64,000 bases of DNA. It comes from a virus. Under the pieces are notes generated by a model that did no database searches, was not told the DNA's origin, and saw only the letters and a list, made by a program, of their open reading frames with translations. Positions within the stretch are counted from its first letter, which is position 1; every line of letters begins with the position of its first letter. Below are positions 1-8,787 of this stretch, in pieces. A program made the position numbers and the translations under genes. The DNA lies in the IMG/VR virus record IMGVR_UViG_3300013094_004547, positions 1 to 64,000 of that record, one strand, 5' to 3'.

Positions 1-38
1 GACTGGAGATCGTCCCGGTACCGGGTCCCGGCGTGCCG

Positions 39-1511
39 TTAAGGCATGATCGGCGGGTGGTAGGTCAGCGTGAAAGCGAGCGCCCAGAGCAGGAACAGAA
101 CCAGCGGCAGGTGCACGATCAGCTGCAGGAAGCTGAAACCGACGATGTCGCGCGCCTTCAGGCCGAGGATACCAACCAACGGCAGCATCCAGAACGGGTT
201 GATCAGGTTCGGCAGCGCCTCGGCGGCGTTGTAGATCATCACCGCCCAGCCGAGATGAACCTTCAGTTCGTTGGCGGCCTGCAGGACATAGGGCGCCTCC
301 AAGAGCCACTTGCCGCCGCCCGAGGGCACAAAGAAGCCGAGAATCGCCGAATAGACGCCCATCGTCAGCGGGAAGGTGCCGGTGGTGTTGAGGCTGACGA
401 AAGCGTGGGTGATGGCGTCGGACGCGGAGGCGCCGGCGGCGTTCTTCGGGCCGGTCAGCATGCCGCTGATCGCGGCGTAGAGCGGGTACTGGATCAGGAT
501 CCCGGCGGTGGCCGGCACGGACTTCGCGACCGCAACGAGGAAGCGCTTCGGCCGCCAGTGCAGCAGCAGGCCGAGGGTGAGGAACAGCAGGTTGTAAGTG
601 TTGAGGTTCGAGATCGCCACGATCCACGATTGGCGGGCGAATTCCTGCACGATCCAGCCGCCGGCGATGACCACGAGGAGGATCGTGAGGATCGGCGAGT
701 GCTCCAGCCACTCGCCGGGCTGGCGGGCAGGCGGAATGTCGTTCGTCTCCCGGGCGACGTCGACGCCGAGCGTGTCGGCGGTGACGGCCGTCTCGCGGCG
801 CGGCGCGGAGGCGTACGCGATGGCGATTGAGACGACGAACAGGATCGCGGCGACCAGCATCGATTGCCACAGGAAGATGGTCTCGCTGAACGGGATGACG
901 CCCGAGATGGCGAGGAGGTTCTTAGTCAGGCTCGCCGGGTTCGCCTGGAGCTGCGCCGCCGAGGAGCTGAGCCCCAACGCCCAGGTCGCGCCGAGCCCGA
1001 GATAGGCGGCCGCGCCTGCGGCCCGGTAATCCATGCGCAGGTCCGTGCGGCGGGCGAGCGCCCGCACCAGCAGGCCGCCGAAAATCAGGCTGAGGCCCCA
1101 GCTGATGAAGGAGGAGATCATCGTGGCGCCCGCTACGAACGCGACCGCGCCTCGTCCGGTCTTCGGGACCTGGGCGAGCCGCTCGATCAAAGCCTGGACG
1201 GGCGGCGACGTGGCCACGACGTAGCCGCCGATGGTGACAAAGGCCATCTGCATGGTGAAGGGGATCAGGCTCCAGAAGCCGTCCCCGAAGCTTTTCGCGA
1301 TTGCGGCCGGCTGAGCGCCGTTGGCGAGGGCACCCAGCGCGACGATCACCACCGCGATGGCGACGAAGATGAACGCGTCCGGAAACCAGCGCTCCGCCCA
1401 ATTCGTGAAGCGCACCCCGAGCCGTTCCAGGGAGCCCGCGGAGCCGTCGCTGCCGGGATCCGCCGCGGCAGCGCTGCCCTTGCGGATGGGGTTGGCCGGA
1501 ACGGTCGCCAT
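39..1511 (-). CDS. atoE: Short-chain fatty acid transporter, AtoE family
   Basis: Predicted inner-membrane permease for short-chain fatty acids such as butyrate or acetoacetate (known role of the AtoE family). The 490-residue product has a hydrophilic N-terminus followed by about ten to twelve hydrophobic segments. The recognisable family stretches are GVRFTNWAERWFPDAF near residue 32 and the VPSGGGKWLLEAPYV loop near residue 395. The ATG at 1511 is preferred because GGAGG ends six bases upstream; an in-frame TTG lies one codon earlier. It reads toward the left window edge and is separated from the next feature by a long non-coding stretch, so it is most likely host chromosome, not phage. Confidence 0.9.
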   Translation of the reverse strand: MATVPANPIRKGSAAAADPGSDGSAGSLERLGVRFTNWAERWFPDAFIFVAIAVVIVALGALANGAQPAAIAKSFGDGFWSLIPFTMQMAFVTIGGYVVATSPPVQALIERLAQVPKTGRGAVAFVAGATMISSFISWGLSLIFGGLLVRALARRTDLRMDYRAAGAAAYLGLGATWALGLSSSAAQLQANPASLTKNLLAISGVIPFSETIFLWQSMLVAAILFVVSIAIAYASAPRRETAVTADTLGVDVARETNDIPPARQPGEWLEHSPILTILLVVIAGGWIVQEFARQSWIVAISNLNTYNLLFLTLGLLLHWRPKRFLVAVAKSVPATAGILIQYPLYAAISGMLTGPKNAAGASASDAITHAFVSLNTTGTFPLTMGVYSAILGFFVPSGGGKWLLEAPYVLQAANELKVHLGWAVMIYNAAEALPNLINPFWMLPLVGILGLKARDIVGFSFLQLIVHLPLVLFLLWALAFTLTYHPPIMP

Positions 1512-1514
1512 CAA

Positions 1515-2340
1515 ATTCCTCCGAGACCGACTCTAGCGGTCGGTCGCGGGAGGCAGGATGGCGCTGGCCGGAACGAACTCAAGTCGAAAACTGACGCGGG
1601 AGCGTAACAGCTTGGTGGAACTGTGAGCCGCGATTTCGGAACAAGACTCAAAGTTCCACCCGCGCTCTGCGCGAGGAGCCGTTATATTGCTCATTGCCGC
1701 TTCAAGCCCGTCAATCGCCGCCGATCCGTGGCTGGGCCGAGCCTTGACGTATCGGCAGCGGCGTTCTGCAGACCGGCAATGTGTGCTGCGATGGTCGATG
1801 CGATGTGAGGGCGTCTGCACTCCTTTGAATGTCCAGGATCAACGCGACACCCTCCATGACCCGTCATGGACCCGTCTTTCGCGTCGTCAAACATCCGCGC
1901 GTCTCAATTGATGGCGCTCGCCATTCCTGACCGGTTGTTCACCCAAGGCTTCGCCGTATCTCAAGTCGCTATCGATTTCGGGAGCTTTTCACGCCTGCTA
2001 TGCGGGCAACCTCGGGCAGCTTCGTCTCAGACGGCGCCCGGTTCAGCGCGCGGGTCTGTCCGATCAGTGTCGGGAAAGTCGTGACATCCTTCGGCAGCGT
2101 CGAAGCCGCTGCCCAGACCCTGTCCGGCGTCCATGTGATCGGTCGGAGCGTGCCGTGACGCATGCCGGAGATCACGGGACGAACGTTGTCCCAGATGGTC
2201 GCGGATCTAGAGCCAAGCGAAAGCAAGTCAGTTCTTATGCCGAAGGTTTCCGTCTGCCGCTGCCAAACTGAGGTGCGGAAGCGACGGCCGCGGCGACATG
2301 GTCGGCTGAGTTAGCTATCGGTCGCGAAACGCTGGAAGGG
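1515..2340. other. Long stretch without a supported gene
   Basis: About 826 bases between the AtoE start and the tRNA-Gln gene. Open frames exist on both strands, but none has a convincing ribosome site, a recognisable domain or a protein-like composition. It may hold the atoE promoter at its left end and decayed sequence elsewhere. I see no complete IS element and no clear inverted-repeat ends. Confidence 0.5.
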
Positions 2341-2414
2341 TGGCTGGGGGACCTGGATTCGAACCAGGACTAGAGGAGTCAGAGTCCACCGTTCTACCGT
2401 TAAACTATCCCCCA
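2341..2414 (-). tRNA. tRNA-Gln (CUG anticodon)
   Basis: Reading the minus strand gives a complete cloverleaf. The acceptor arm TGGGGGA pairs with TCCCCCA, followed by discriminator G and an encoded CCA. The T arm contains GGTTCGAATCC. The anticodon loop is CTCTGAC with CTG at the anticodon. Length is 74 nt including CCA. Confidence 0.93.
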
Positions 2415-2590
2415 ATCGGCCAGAGGCCGGGTCCTACCGTCCCGTTGACGGCTTGGACCAGCTGCGCTGCTGTCAGCGGCGTCAGGCGTGGGCGGTGAGA
2501 TAGGCGGATTGATCTCTCAGGTCAACCGGTTGTTCGCCGGTTGACGCGGGATCGGCCGCGGCCGTAACCCTGGGGTCGCGGATGCCGTTG

Positions 2591-2680
2591 GGAAGGGTGG
2601 CCGAGTGGTTTAAGGCAGCGGTCTTGAAAACCGCCGTGGGGGCAACTCTACCGTGGGTTCGAATCCCACCCCTTCCGCCA
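2591..2680 (+). tRNA. tRNA-Ser (UGA anticodon)
   Basis: Class II tRNA of 90 nt with an extended variable arm. Acceptor GGAAGGG pairs with CCCTTCC and CCA is encoded. The anticodon stem GCGGT/ACCGC encloses loop CTTGAAA, giving UGA. The T arm contains GGGTTCGAATCCC. Phage-like genes begin directly downstream, so the 3' end of this gene is a candidate attachment site, although no second copy of it lies in the window. Confidence 0.95.
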
Positions 2681-2759
2681 GCATGCGTTGTTTTTGCTGG
2701 GAAATTTCGCGCCGAGCCCGTTCTGCCCCACCATCTGCCCCACCAGCTGACGGGAATCG

Positions 2760-3026
2760 ATGGCCAAAGAGATCCCCTCCGTCGCCGACCTGCGCCGCAA
2801 GTCCGAGGTGTCGGACGACGAGATCGAGGCTGCGACCGCGGCCTACCTCGCGGACGCATCAGCCAAGCCCTTCGCCTTCAAGTCCGGACACACCATCGAC
2901 GTCGCCAAGGCGATCGAGATGCACCCGCAGGCCAAGAAGCTCCTGGCCGACAAAGCGACCACGCCCGGCCTGCGCCGCACGATGGTGCGAACTGCTGTCA
3001 TCCTGGGCTTCCCGGTCCAGGGATGA
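2760..3026 (+). CDS. Small hypothetical protein
   Basis: 88 residues, lysine- and alanine-rich, beginning MAKEIPSVADLRRKSEVSDD. It is soluble, with no signal peptide or membrane segment, and I do not recognise a family. It is first in a short plus-strand run just after tRNA-Ser; its TGA overlaps the ATG of the next gene (ATGA), so the two are probably translationally coupled. Confidence 0.65.
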   Translation: MAKEIPSVADLRRKSEVSDDEIEAATAAYLADASAKPFAFKSGHTIDVAKAIEMHPQAKKLLADKATTPGLRRTMVRTAVILGFPVQG

Positions 3027-3310
3027 GCGCGCGCATCGCCCTGGATGCTGATCGGCGGCACTGGTTCTACGACAATAAAGGGTTGGTGGCGCTGTTCTGC
3101 CTGCTGTCGGTGATCGCGATCTTTTGGCAGGTCAGTGTCTTCGAGGGCTTCGAGCCGATCTTCAAGTGCGGCAGCCGCGAAGGAATCGATGAGGAGGTCT
3201 TCTCATCCGGGATGCGGGCGTGCATGGCCGAGGCGGGCTCGCAGGCGGCGCAGGCCCGCTGCATCCACGTCGTCTATGTCCTGGCGTGTACCGACGAGAA
3301 ATGGCGTTGA
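3023..3310 (+). CDS. Small single-pass membrane protein
   Basis: 95 residues with one hydrophobic helix at about residues 20-38, followed by a C-terminal part with four cysteines that would face the periplasm if oriented N-in. The start is fixed by the ATGA overlap with the preceding gene. Its last codons overlap the start of the next gene. Function unknown. Confidence 0.6.
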   Translation: MSARIALDADRRHWFYDNKGLVALFCLLSVIAIFWQVSVFEGFEPIFKCGSREGIDEEVFSSGMRACMAEAGSQAAQARCIHVVYVLACTDEKWR

Positions 3311-3510
3311 GCAGTCCTGAGACTGACGTGCATCGCGAGCAGCTGCGCGAGCGCCTAGTGGTGCGCATGGGCGGCTTCATCCAGGGCATAGGTCTGAGCG
3401 TCGAGGAAGCGCGGGAGATTGTCGAGCGCGCGGTCGCTGACGACCCCGCAGCGGCCCCCGCCGACATCGAGGCGAAGGCGCGCGCCTGGATGCTGATCGC
3501 GCTGGCTTAA
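3301..3510 (+). CDS. Small helical hypothetical protein
   Basis: 69 residues, mostly charged helix (REQLRERLVVRMGGF and EEAREIVERAVADDP), without cysteines or membrane segments. The ATG at 3301 lies inside the end of the preceding gene. It could be a small regulatory or nucleoid-type protein, but no motif supports a specific role. Confidence 0.55.
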   Translation: MALSSPETDVHREQLRERLVVRMGGFIQGIGLSVEEAREIVERAVADDPAAAPADIEAKARAWMLIALA

Positions 3511-3554
3511 AGGTCTTTCTGGTGGGCCAGGCAAAGAGATGACGGAGCAGCGCC

Positions 3555-4067
3555 ATGACGCCAGCCGAGTACGTCCAGGTGGTCGTGCTGCCGACGGTGC
3601 GAGAGTTCATGGCGAAGCCCGACGATCGACGGCTGGTGTACCTTTCAGCGATCGCTGCTTTCCACGTTTCTGACTACCTGCTGCGCGCCGCCCCGGCATC
3701 AACCAAGCCTGAAGTCGAGCTCAAGCGTATCCGCGATGTCCTGCGGTCGGATCTGACATTCTGGTACGATGCGATCGAGGGCATGGCGAACGGCGCCAAG
3801 CACTGCGGCAGAGATCGCAACCGCGGTGCGCCGTTCATGCCCGGCGATGAGGAATACGTGCCGCCGTTCGGTTTCGGTGAAGGATTTGGCGGGTTCGGTC
3901 AGGGGCGCTGGGACAGGCCCGGTCTCCTCGTGCCAGCTGGGGGCGGACAGATTTTCGTCGACAATGCCTTAAGCTATTTCCTGTTGGCCTGCGCGCGACA
4001 CTTCCCTGATCACATCCCGGATATCCAACCTTCGGATTGGGACCCAAAGTTCAGGCCGGTTGGCTAA
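3555..4067 (+). CDS. Hypothetical protein, 170 aa
   Basis: Soluble protein with a helical N-terminal two thirds and a Gly/Phe-rich segment (PPFGFGEGFGGFGQGRWD) at about residues 100-118. There is a good ATG after GGAGCAGCGCC. I do not recognise the family. Aromatic residues and conserved-looking HC and RDRN positions argue for a real folded protein. Confidence 0.65.
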   Translation: MTPAEYVQVVVLPTVREFMAKPDDRRLVYLSAIAAFHVSDYLLRAAPASTKPEVELKRIRDVLRSDLTFWYDAIEGMANGAKHCGRDRNRGAPFMPGDEEYVPPFGFGEGFGGFGQGRWDRPGLLVPAGGGQIFVDNALSYFLLACARHFPDHIPDIQPSDWDPKFRPVG

Positions 4068-4070
4068 TAC

Positions 4071-4247
4071 ATGATTGGCAACGGCATCGACCCCGTCCTA
4101 GACGCCGTCGCCGCGCTGCGGGCCGTCGGCGTTGTCGTGTTGCCGATCGGCGACGCGTTGGCGCGCTGGCCGATCGGCTGCTTCACCTTCTCCGACGCCG
4201 CGCTGCTGCGGCTGGCCGAGAGCCGTGGGCTCGTTCAGGCGTCGTAG
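4071..4247 (+). CDS. Very small hypothetical protein
   Basis: 58 residues (begins MIGNGIDPVLDAVAALRAVG), starting four bases after the previous stop. Amphipathic helices, no known motif. Supported mainly by tight gene spacing and a natural amino-acid composition. Confidence 0.5.
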   Translation: MIGNGIDPVLDAVAALRAVGVVVLPIGDALARWPIGCFTFSDAALLRLAESRGLVQAS

Positions 4248-4255
4248 CGAAGCCG

Positions 4256-4507
4256 ATGCCGGAGCAGCCTTCACCCCGGGGGGCGCGGCCGCGTCGGGAC
4301 ATCCGGCCGCGCGTGCTGGCGGCCCTCACGCCCGAACCGTCGACCGCTACCGAGATCGCCGAGCGTGCCGGGCTGCCGGGTCGAGAGCGGACACTGCATG
4401 CGAGCCGCGCGCTGGTGAGGCTCGCGGCGGATGGGCTCGCCGTCAGGAGCGGGACGCCGCAGGTGCCGCGCTGGAGTTCAGCTGCGGCCGCTCCCGCTTC
4501 TGGATGA
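4256..4507 (+). CDS. Small winged-helix-like protein
   Basis: 83 residues. After a basic N-terminus, residues about 20-70 read like a short helix-turn-helix with wing (VLAALTPEPSTATEIAERAG, then ALVRLAADGLAVR), so DNA binding is plausible. It lies 8 bases after the preceding stop, and its 3' end overlaps the end of the convergent gene at 4443. The winged-helix assignment is by eye only. Confidence 0.55.
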   Translation: MPEQPSPRGARPRRDIRPRVLAALTPEPSTATEIAERAGLPGRERTLHASRALVRLAADGLAVRSGTPQVPRWSSAAAAPASG

Positions 4508-4925
4508 TCCGCGCCCGGTCCCGAAGGGTAACCTCGTGCGCTGGCCATTCCAGGCAGGCCGCATCGAACGCGGCGATCGCCACACGCAGCGGGTAGATCG
4601 TGGCGAGATGCAGCTCGATGCATCCGCCGGTCGGCTTCCAAATTTCGATGGTGTAGGGGACGCCCGGCGGCACGGGCGGAACCTGCTTCACGGGCTGCGG
4701 CAGAGTGATCGCGGCAAGGCAGAGGTGCTCGTACTTCCGCGCGGGCGCCGCCCCGGGCGAACGCTGGTAGCGGCATGAGGCCGTCAGATGCCGCAGGAGG
4801 TCGGTCGTCGAAATGTCAGGCCCGAACCGCTCGATGAGGCTGGCGATGCTGTAGCGGCCCGAGCGCTTGCAGGATGCGCAATCGACCCATACTCGACCGG
4901 GTTGCACATCACCCAGGCGCCCCAT
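4443..4925 (-). CDS. Hypothetical protein with CxxC zinc-ribbon-like segment
   Basis: 160 residues from the ATG at 4925, chosen because GGGGAG sits seven to eight bases upstream; a longer frame reaches 4985. A VDCASCKRSGRYSIASLIE segment near residue 15 resembles half of a zinc ribbon, and isolated cysteines occur later. Convergent with the small plus-strand gene, sharing about 65 bases. Role unknown. Confidence 0.6.
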   Translation of the reverse strand: MGRLGDVQPGRVWVDCASCKRSGRYSIASLIERFGPDISTTDLLRHLTASCRYQRSPGAAPARKYEHLCLAAITLPQPVKQVPPVPPGVPYTIEIWKPTGGCIELHLATIYPLRVAIAAFDAACLEWPAHEVTLRDRARIIQKRERPQLNSSAAPAASRS

Positions 4926-5097
4926 TCTGGTGCTCCCCGCTTGCGAACAAGTGTGGAACAAACCTGATGCAGTAGGAGTGTTCAACCGGTGAGGGCGAGG
5001 GTGGCTGAAATCGCGGTGGAGCGGTGTGGATGACGCGGCAAACCGTGTGTGAGATCAGGCGCTTGCTCTGCCCCAACGCCCGTCATTCGAGGGTGTC

Positions 5098-5325
5098 ATG
5101 ACCGATGCGCAGAAGGCCTACCTTCAGGCGCTGGTCGATGTGCGATCATGGCATCGGTGGCAGATTGGCCAGAGCGTTGGTGATGCCCGGACCATGCAGG
5201 CGCACGAGATGGCGGTCGCATGGCTCGACCAGCTGATCGCCACGAAGAAGCAGCACGCGATCGAGGATGAGGAAGATCGGCGTGCCAGCCGTGCGAACAC
5301 CCAGCCAGGCACGCGGGGCACATGA
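5098..5325 (+). CDS. Small helical hypothetical protein
   Basis: 75 residues, acidic and helical, with motif DARTMQAHEMAVAWLDQL and a C-terminal charged tail. No membrane segment. It lies between two minus-strand genes. No family recognised. Confidence 0.5.
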   Translation: MTDAQKAYLQALVDVRSWHRWQIGQSVGDARTMQAHEMAVAWLDQLIATKKQHAIEDEEDRRASRANTQPGTRGT

Positions 5326-5338
5326 CCTTCAGATGACG

Positions 5339-5599
5339 TCAGCAGCCGATGCAGACGTGCGGATCCCACTTCGGCAGGGGCTTGAGCGGCGGCAGCGGCC
5401 TGACCACCGGAGCGCTGGCGGTCACAGTTTGCTCAGGCAGAGTGACCACAGCTGTCTCGCGACCCACCGCACTGATCGGTTCGGCCGCGAGGGACGTCGA
5501 CGTATCGATGCTACCCGTCTGCTCGGGGTCGGAAGCATGCGCGGCGCAGAAGCTCAGCGAGGCGGCGATAGCTGCGATGATCAGGCGGCGGGTGTTCAT
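5339..5599 (-). CDS. Small secreted protein
   Basis: 86 residues from the ATG at 5599. A signal peptide (basic MNTRR, hydrophobic core LIIAAIAASLSFCAAHA, AxA-type cleavage) precedes a Pro/Val-rich mature part ending in CIGC. Likely periplasmic or surface exposed. Possibly an accessory lysogenic gene; function unknown. Confidence 0.6.
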   Translation of the reverse strand: MNTRRLIIAAIAASLSFCAAHASDPEQTGSIDTSTSLAAEPISAVGRETAVVTLPEQTVTASAPVVRPLPPLKPLPKWDPHVCIGC

Positions 5600-5758
5600 G
5601 GCTCTGCTCCGCCGGCACAACGTGGCATCAGAGGTCGGGTTCGGGTGCGCGCGATGCAAAAACAGCGCACCCCCACGAGCTCGTAAATACGCCAGTATCG
5701 TCTTCGTCGAGCGGACCGATTAGGGCCCAAGCATGCGGCCGAGGGATTAGGGGCAGCA

Positions 5759-6022
5759 TCAGCGTGCCCGCCCAGCGAACTCCCAAATCGGTACGCCCGA
5801 CGCCTGACCCCTCAGCGGCCGGTAGCCCGACGTCTGTGCGAACGCCACGCGATCGGCATGGACCGCCTGGACCGAGCCCGAACCTAGCATCAGGACGCCG
5901 CAGGAATCCACGCGTAGCGTGCCGCTCGTCGGATGCACGCCGAACAGCTCGGGCGCGGTCCAGCAAAGCCGGTGCGCCTCGGCGCCGTGCTGGTCGAGGA
6001 AGGCCAGCGCGTTCCCTCGCAT
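5759..6022 (-). CDS. Hypothetical protein, 87 aa
   Basis: Soluble, histidine- and alanine-rich protein (LDQHGAEAHRLCWTAPELFG). ATG at 6022 with a GTG one codon upstream; GGAAGG lies immediately before. A very small frame (6048-6128) lies upstream in the same direction. No recognised domain. Confidence 0.6.
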   Translation of the reverse strand: MRGNALAFLDQHGAEAHRLCWTAPELFGVHPTSGTLRVDSCGVLMLGSGSVQAVHADRVAFAQTSGYRPLRGQASGVPIWEFAGRAR

Positions 6023-6047
6023 CACCTTCCACTTGGCCGGAGCGAGC

Positions 6048-6128
6048 CTACCGGCACGGCGAGGCGTGCTCGGACAGGCGCTCGATCTGGTCGCGCCAGG
6101 AGGCGGCGGTGGGCGGGAGGTCGGGCAT
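6048..6128 (-). CDS. Possible 26-residue peptide gene
   Basis: Begins MPDLPPTAASWRDQIERLSE and ends just before the next minus-strand gene. Composition is protein-like, but the length gives little statistical support and no good ribosome site is seen. Confidence 0.3.
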   Translation of the reverse strand: MPDLPPTAASWRDQIERLSEHASPCR

Positions 6129-6174
6129 GGCTACCTGTCTACCGTTCATCGGGCGGCGAGCGCAGACGCGCGCT

Positions 6175-7104
6175 TCAGGCCGCTTTGGTCCCGATCAAGA
6201 AGTTGCCGGAGGCCAGCTCGGAAATTGCGGCCTCATCCAAAGCATTCAGAAACCGCCACCACGTATCACCTTGACGATCAAGCGCGATGAGATCGCGTGC
6301 TGACATGCTCAAGAACTCTTGGCGCAATGCGCCGTCCGGCAGGCGCGCGGCTAACGCTCCGAGGATCCACTGGACTGTATAGGCCGGTGTTTGGTTGACC
6401 TCGGTCGTGCATGCTTCAACGACAAAGCCCGCATCTTCAAATACACTCGTGAGACCCTCACGCGTGGCGTTGAAAAAATGAGACGGGTACCCGTGGACAG
6501 GCTGCAGGAAAGGCCAATCGATAAAGACTTTTCCGCCTGGTTTCAGCATACGCCGCATTTCTGACACGACTTGCCAGGGCTTTCGGGTGTGTTCAAGAAC
6601 TGCAAAGCATCCGATGCCATCGAGGGCGCTGTCTCTGATAGGATACAAGCAGTTTGGTTCGACGATCAAATCCGCAGATCGGGACTTGTAAACTTCAACA
6701 TATAAGCAATTGTCGAACGTGCGCTTGCGATATCCGCACCCCAGGTCGAGATATAGTTTGCCCGGGTTCAGCGCCAATTCGTGTTCCCAGGAGCTATACG
6801 CATCATTTGCGCTTTCGCAGGCATAATCGCTTAATTCATGATAGCTCTCTGAAGTTACGATGGGAAATTTTGCGCTGGGGTGATTATCGTAGGGTGCAAT
6901 CAACAATGACCGAAACCGGTAGTATTTATTCTGACGGTCGGACGGATACCCCACATACTGCCGTCTATCTTCTGTTCGGCCGTGCAGTTCAAAATGCGCG
7001 CGAGCCGAAAAACCAGCTTCAGCGACATCCGGATTAGCGGCAAGATAACCTGCTGCGCTGAAATTTTCTTCCGTCGGAATTTCCGTTTCTTGCACTGTGG
7101 TCAT
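6175..7104 (-). CDS. SAM-dependent class I methyltransferase
   Basis: 309 residues from the ATG at 7104. The N-terminal ~50 residues carry a YLAANPDVAEAGFSARAHFE motif seen beside glycan-related domains. The methyltransferase fold follows: motif I LYLDLGCGYRKR, an acidic strand end LIVEPN, FAVLEHTRKPW as the post-II helix region and LKPGGKVFIDWP as motif III. Similar enzymes act on sugars, lipids or other small molecules; the substrate is not predictable here. The gene is visibly AT-richer than its neighbours, suggesting recent acquisition. Confidence 0.8.
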   Translation of the reverse strand: MTTVQETEIPTEENFSAAGYLAANPDVAEAGFSARAHFELHGRTEDRRQYVGYPSDRQNKYYRFRSLLIAPYDNHPSAKFPIVTSESYHELSDYACESANDAYSSWEHELALNPGKLYLDLGCGYRKRTFDNCLYVEVYKSRSADLIVEPNCLYPIRDSALDGIGCFAVLEHTRKPWQVVSEMRRMLKPGGKVFIDWPFLQPVHGYPSHFFNATREGLTSVFEDAGFVVEACTTEVNQTPAYTVQWILGALAARLPDGALRQEFLSMSARDLIALDRQGDTWWRFLNALDEAAISELASGNFLIGTKAA

Positions 7105-7518
7105 CGCCGGCAACCAAATGCGAAACTCGACCATGCTCATTTTGCAAAAGAGCACGGTATTGCTTCGTGATTACCCCCGACGCGAGCTTGTGCAATCAAG
7201 TAGTAAACAGGGTATTAAAATCAACCAAAAATTGTAGTGGGGCCTTCGTTGGGCAGATCCATCCCGTTGCAAGCCTGAGAAATTCCAGCTTGATCAGGGC
7301 TTTCGCGTGCAGCGCTACATGGGCGTTCGATGCGCTGGAGATCACTCTGGCCAGTCAGACGGTGCGCGACGCAGATCCGAATGTTTGGTAGCCAGCAGGA
7401 GCTCCACCCGCTCGGCCCCGCCCCGATCTGCTCACGGGGCGGGGGAGCGTCCGATCTCACCAGCGTGTGCGCCGAGCCGATACGCAACGCGGCTCGGGGC
7501 CAAGATGCAAGACGGATG
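7105..7518. other. Stretch without a supported gene
   Basis: About 410 bases between the methyltransferase start and the next minus-strand gene. The right of the methyltransferase start is AT-rich (around 7170-7250) and could hold its promoter. Overlapping open frames exist, but none looks like a protein. Confidence 0.4.
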
Positions 7519-7761
7519 TTACCGCACCGTCCCCGCGCGCAGATCGTCGCCGTTCCAGGCCGGGACCGGCGGTATCAGCGGAACCACCGGCATACTGGCG
7601 ACCAGCAACGCGATCATGGCAGCGCGTGAGCTCAGCATGATCGCGGGCGGTTCGCCGGTGATGGTTCGCCAAGCTGCGACGAAAGCTTCGGCGGGCATGG
7701 AGGCCAGCGTGTCGATCGAGTGAATGGGGTAATCCGCAGTGCCAGGCGCGGGCGTGTCCAT
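7519..7761 (-). CDS. Small hypothetical membrane-associated protein
   Basis: 80 residues with a hydrophobic stretch AAMIALLVASMPVVPLIPPVP in the second half and an acidic, serine-containing first half. GGAG lies eight bases before the ATG. It lies beyond the triple terminator of the late operon, so it is transcribed separately. Function unknown. Confidence 0.6.
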   Translation of the reverse strand: MDTPAPGTADYPIHSIDTLASMPAEAFVAAWRTITGEPPAIMLSSRAAMIALLVASMPVVPLIPPVPAWNGDDLRAGTVR

Positions 7762-7837
7762 GCATCTCCAACAGGCTCAGATTGCTTTGTGCCGTGACGC
7801 TTTCCCAAGAAGATGAATCAGGCGTTCCGGCTCGCGC

Positions 7838-7870
7838 AAAAAAGCCCGCCGCGGCGAACCGGGCGGGCTG
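7838..7870 (-). terminator. Intrinsic terminator 1 of 3
   Basis: On the minus strand an AGCCCGCC/GGCGGGCT stem with an 11-base loop is followed directly by a run of Ts. First or last of three consecutive hairpins downstream of the late operon. Confidence 0.8.
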
Positions 7871-7956
7871 AGTTTCCATCGGGGTTTCGAAGGTTGCACC
7901 GTAGCTGAGCCTAATACCGATTCGCGTCCCTCGTTTGGATGAGGCGAACGCGCACG

Positions 7957-7990
7957 AAAAGACCCGCCGCGGCAGTGAGCCGGACGGGCC
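7957..7990 (-). terminator. Intrinsic terminator 2 of 3
   Basis: GC-rich imperfect stem (GGCCCGTCCGG against CGGCGGGTC on minus) followed by TTTTCG. Weaker than its two neighbours. Confidence 0.6.
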
Positions 7991-8062
7991 TTCCCGGATA
8001 AAGCCTTCAGAGGGATCAGTCGGCCGAATCCAGACGACAAGGATACCTCGGATAGGACCGAT

Positions 8063-8094
8063 GAAAAGCCCCGGGCGGCTGAGCCGGCGGGGCT
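8063..8094 (-). terminator. Intrinsic terminator 3 of 3
   Basis: Stem AGCCCCG/CGGGGCT on minus followed by TTTTC. It is the hairpin nearest the last late gene (stop at 8164). Confidence 0.75.
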
Positions 8095-8163
8095 GAAACA
8101 ACGAATGGCGCCCCGGCCGTAGCCAGGGCGCCGAGAGTGGTGTGAGTAGGGTGTGAAGCAGCG

Positions 8164-8787
8164 CTACCGGCGCGCCGGCACCCGAGCATCTCGCTCCAGC
8201 TCGTCGATCCGGCGTTGCATGCCCTGGATTGTGTCCCGCGGGGTGTTGAGGTCGTACAGACCCTGCCGGTTCTGATCGGCCTGGCGCTGAAGATCCGCGT
8301 CGCGGGCGCGCTGGGCCGCCCACATCTGCTCGTGCTCCCCGCGCGGGACCACCTGCTTGGCGATCGCATCGATATCGCGCTCGACCCGCTCGACGCGGTT
8401 ATCGGTCAGGCGTTGGAGATCGTCCCGGCGCTGCGTGACGACGTTGAAGCGCGTGTCGAGGTCCTCGCGCGGGACGTAGCGCTGGGCCGACGACTCCACC
8501 TTCGCGATCGCCAGCTCCAGCCGGCCCTGGCCCTGGTTGATCCAGGTGAAACCCATCGTGCCGAGGGAGCCCATCACGCCCAGCAGGATCGCGATCGGCT
8601 GCCAGTTGATGGTCGATCGAGCCTTCACATCCGAGGTTAGCGCCGCGAACCCGCGTTCGACCGATCCCGTGAGGGAGGCGAGCCCAGCGGTGAGGCCGGC
8701 GACGTCTTTCTCGACCCGGACGAGCCGCTCGGCGTAATCGCCAGCCATATGCGGCTGCATCTGCTGTTGCTGGACGTTCTGGGTCAT
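8164..8787 (-). CDS. Phage protein with central membrane helix and coiled coil
   Basis: 207 residues from the ATG at 8787. Gln-rich start, helical segment, one hydrophobic helix (IAILLGVMGSLGTMGFTWI) near residues 85-105, then a long charged coiled coil to the C-terminus. Last gene of the leftward lysis end of the operon. It could be a holin-associated or spanin-like envelope protein, but no family signature is visible. Confidence 0.65.
   Translation of the reverse strand: MTQNVQQQQMQPHMAGDYAERLVRVEKDVAGLTAGLASLTGSVERGFAALTSDVKARSTINWQPIAILLGVMGSLGTMGFTWINQGQGRLELAIAKVESSAQRYVPREDLDTRFNVVTQRRDDLQRLTDNRVERVERDIDAIAKQVVPRGEHEQMWAAQRARDADLQRQADQNRQGLYDLNTPRDTIQGMQRRIDELERDARVPARR

Noticed and set aside
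1515-2340. Insertion sequence remnant between atoE and the tRNA genes
   Set aside because: No transposase motif, terminal inverted repeat or target duplication visible.
7221-7487. 88-codon minus-strand frame upstream of the small membrane-associated protein
   Set aside because: Unnatural composition, no ribosome site, and competing frames of similar length on the other strand.
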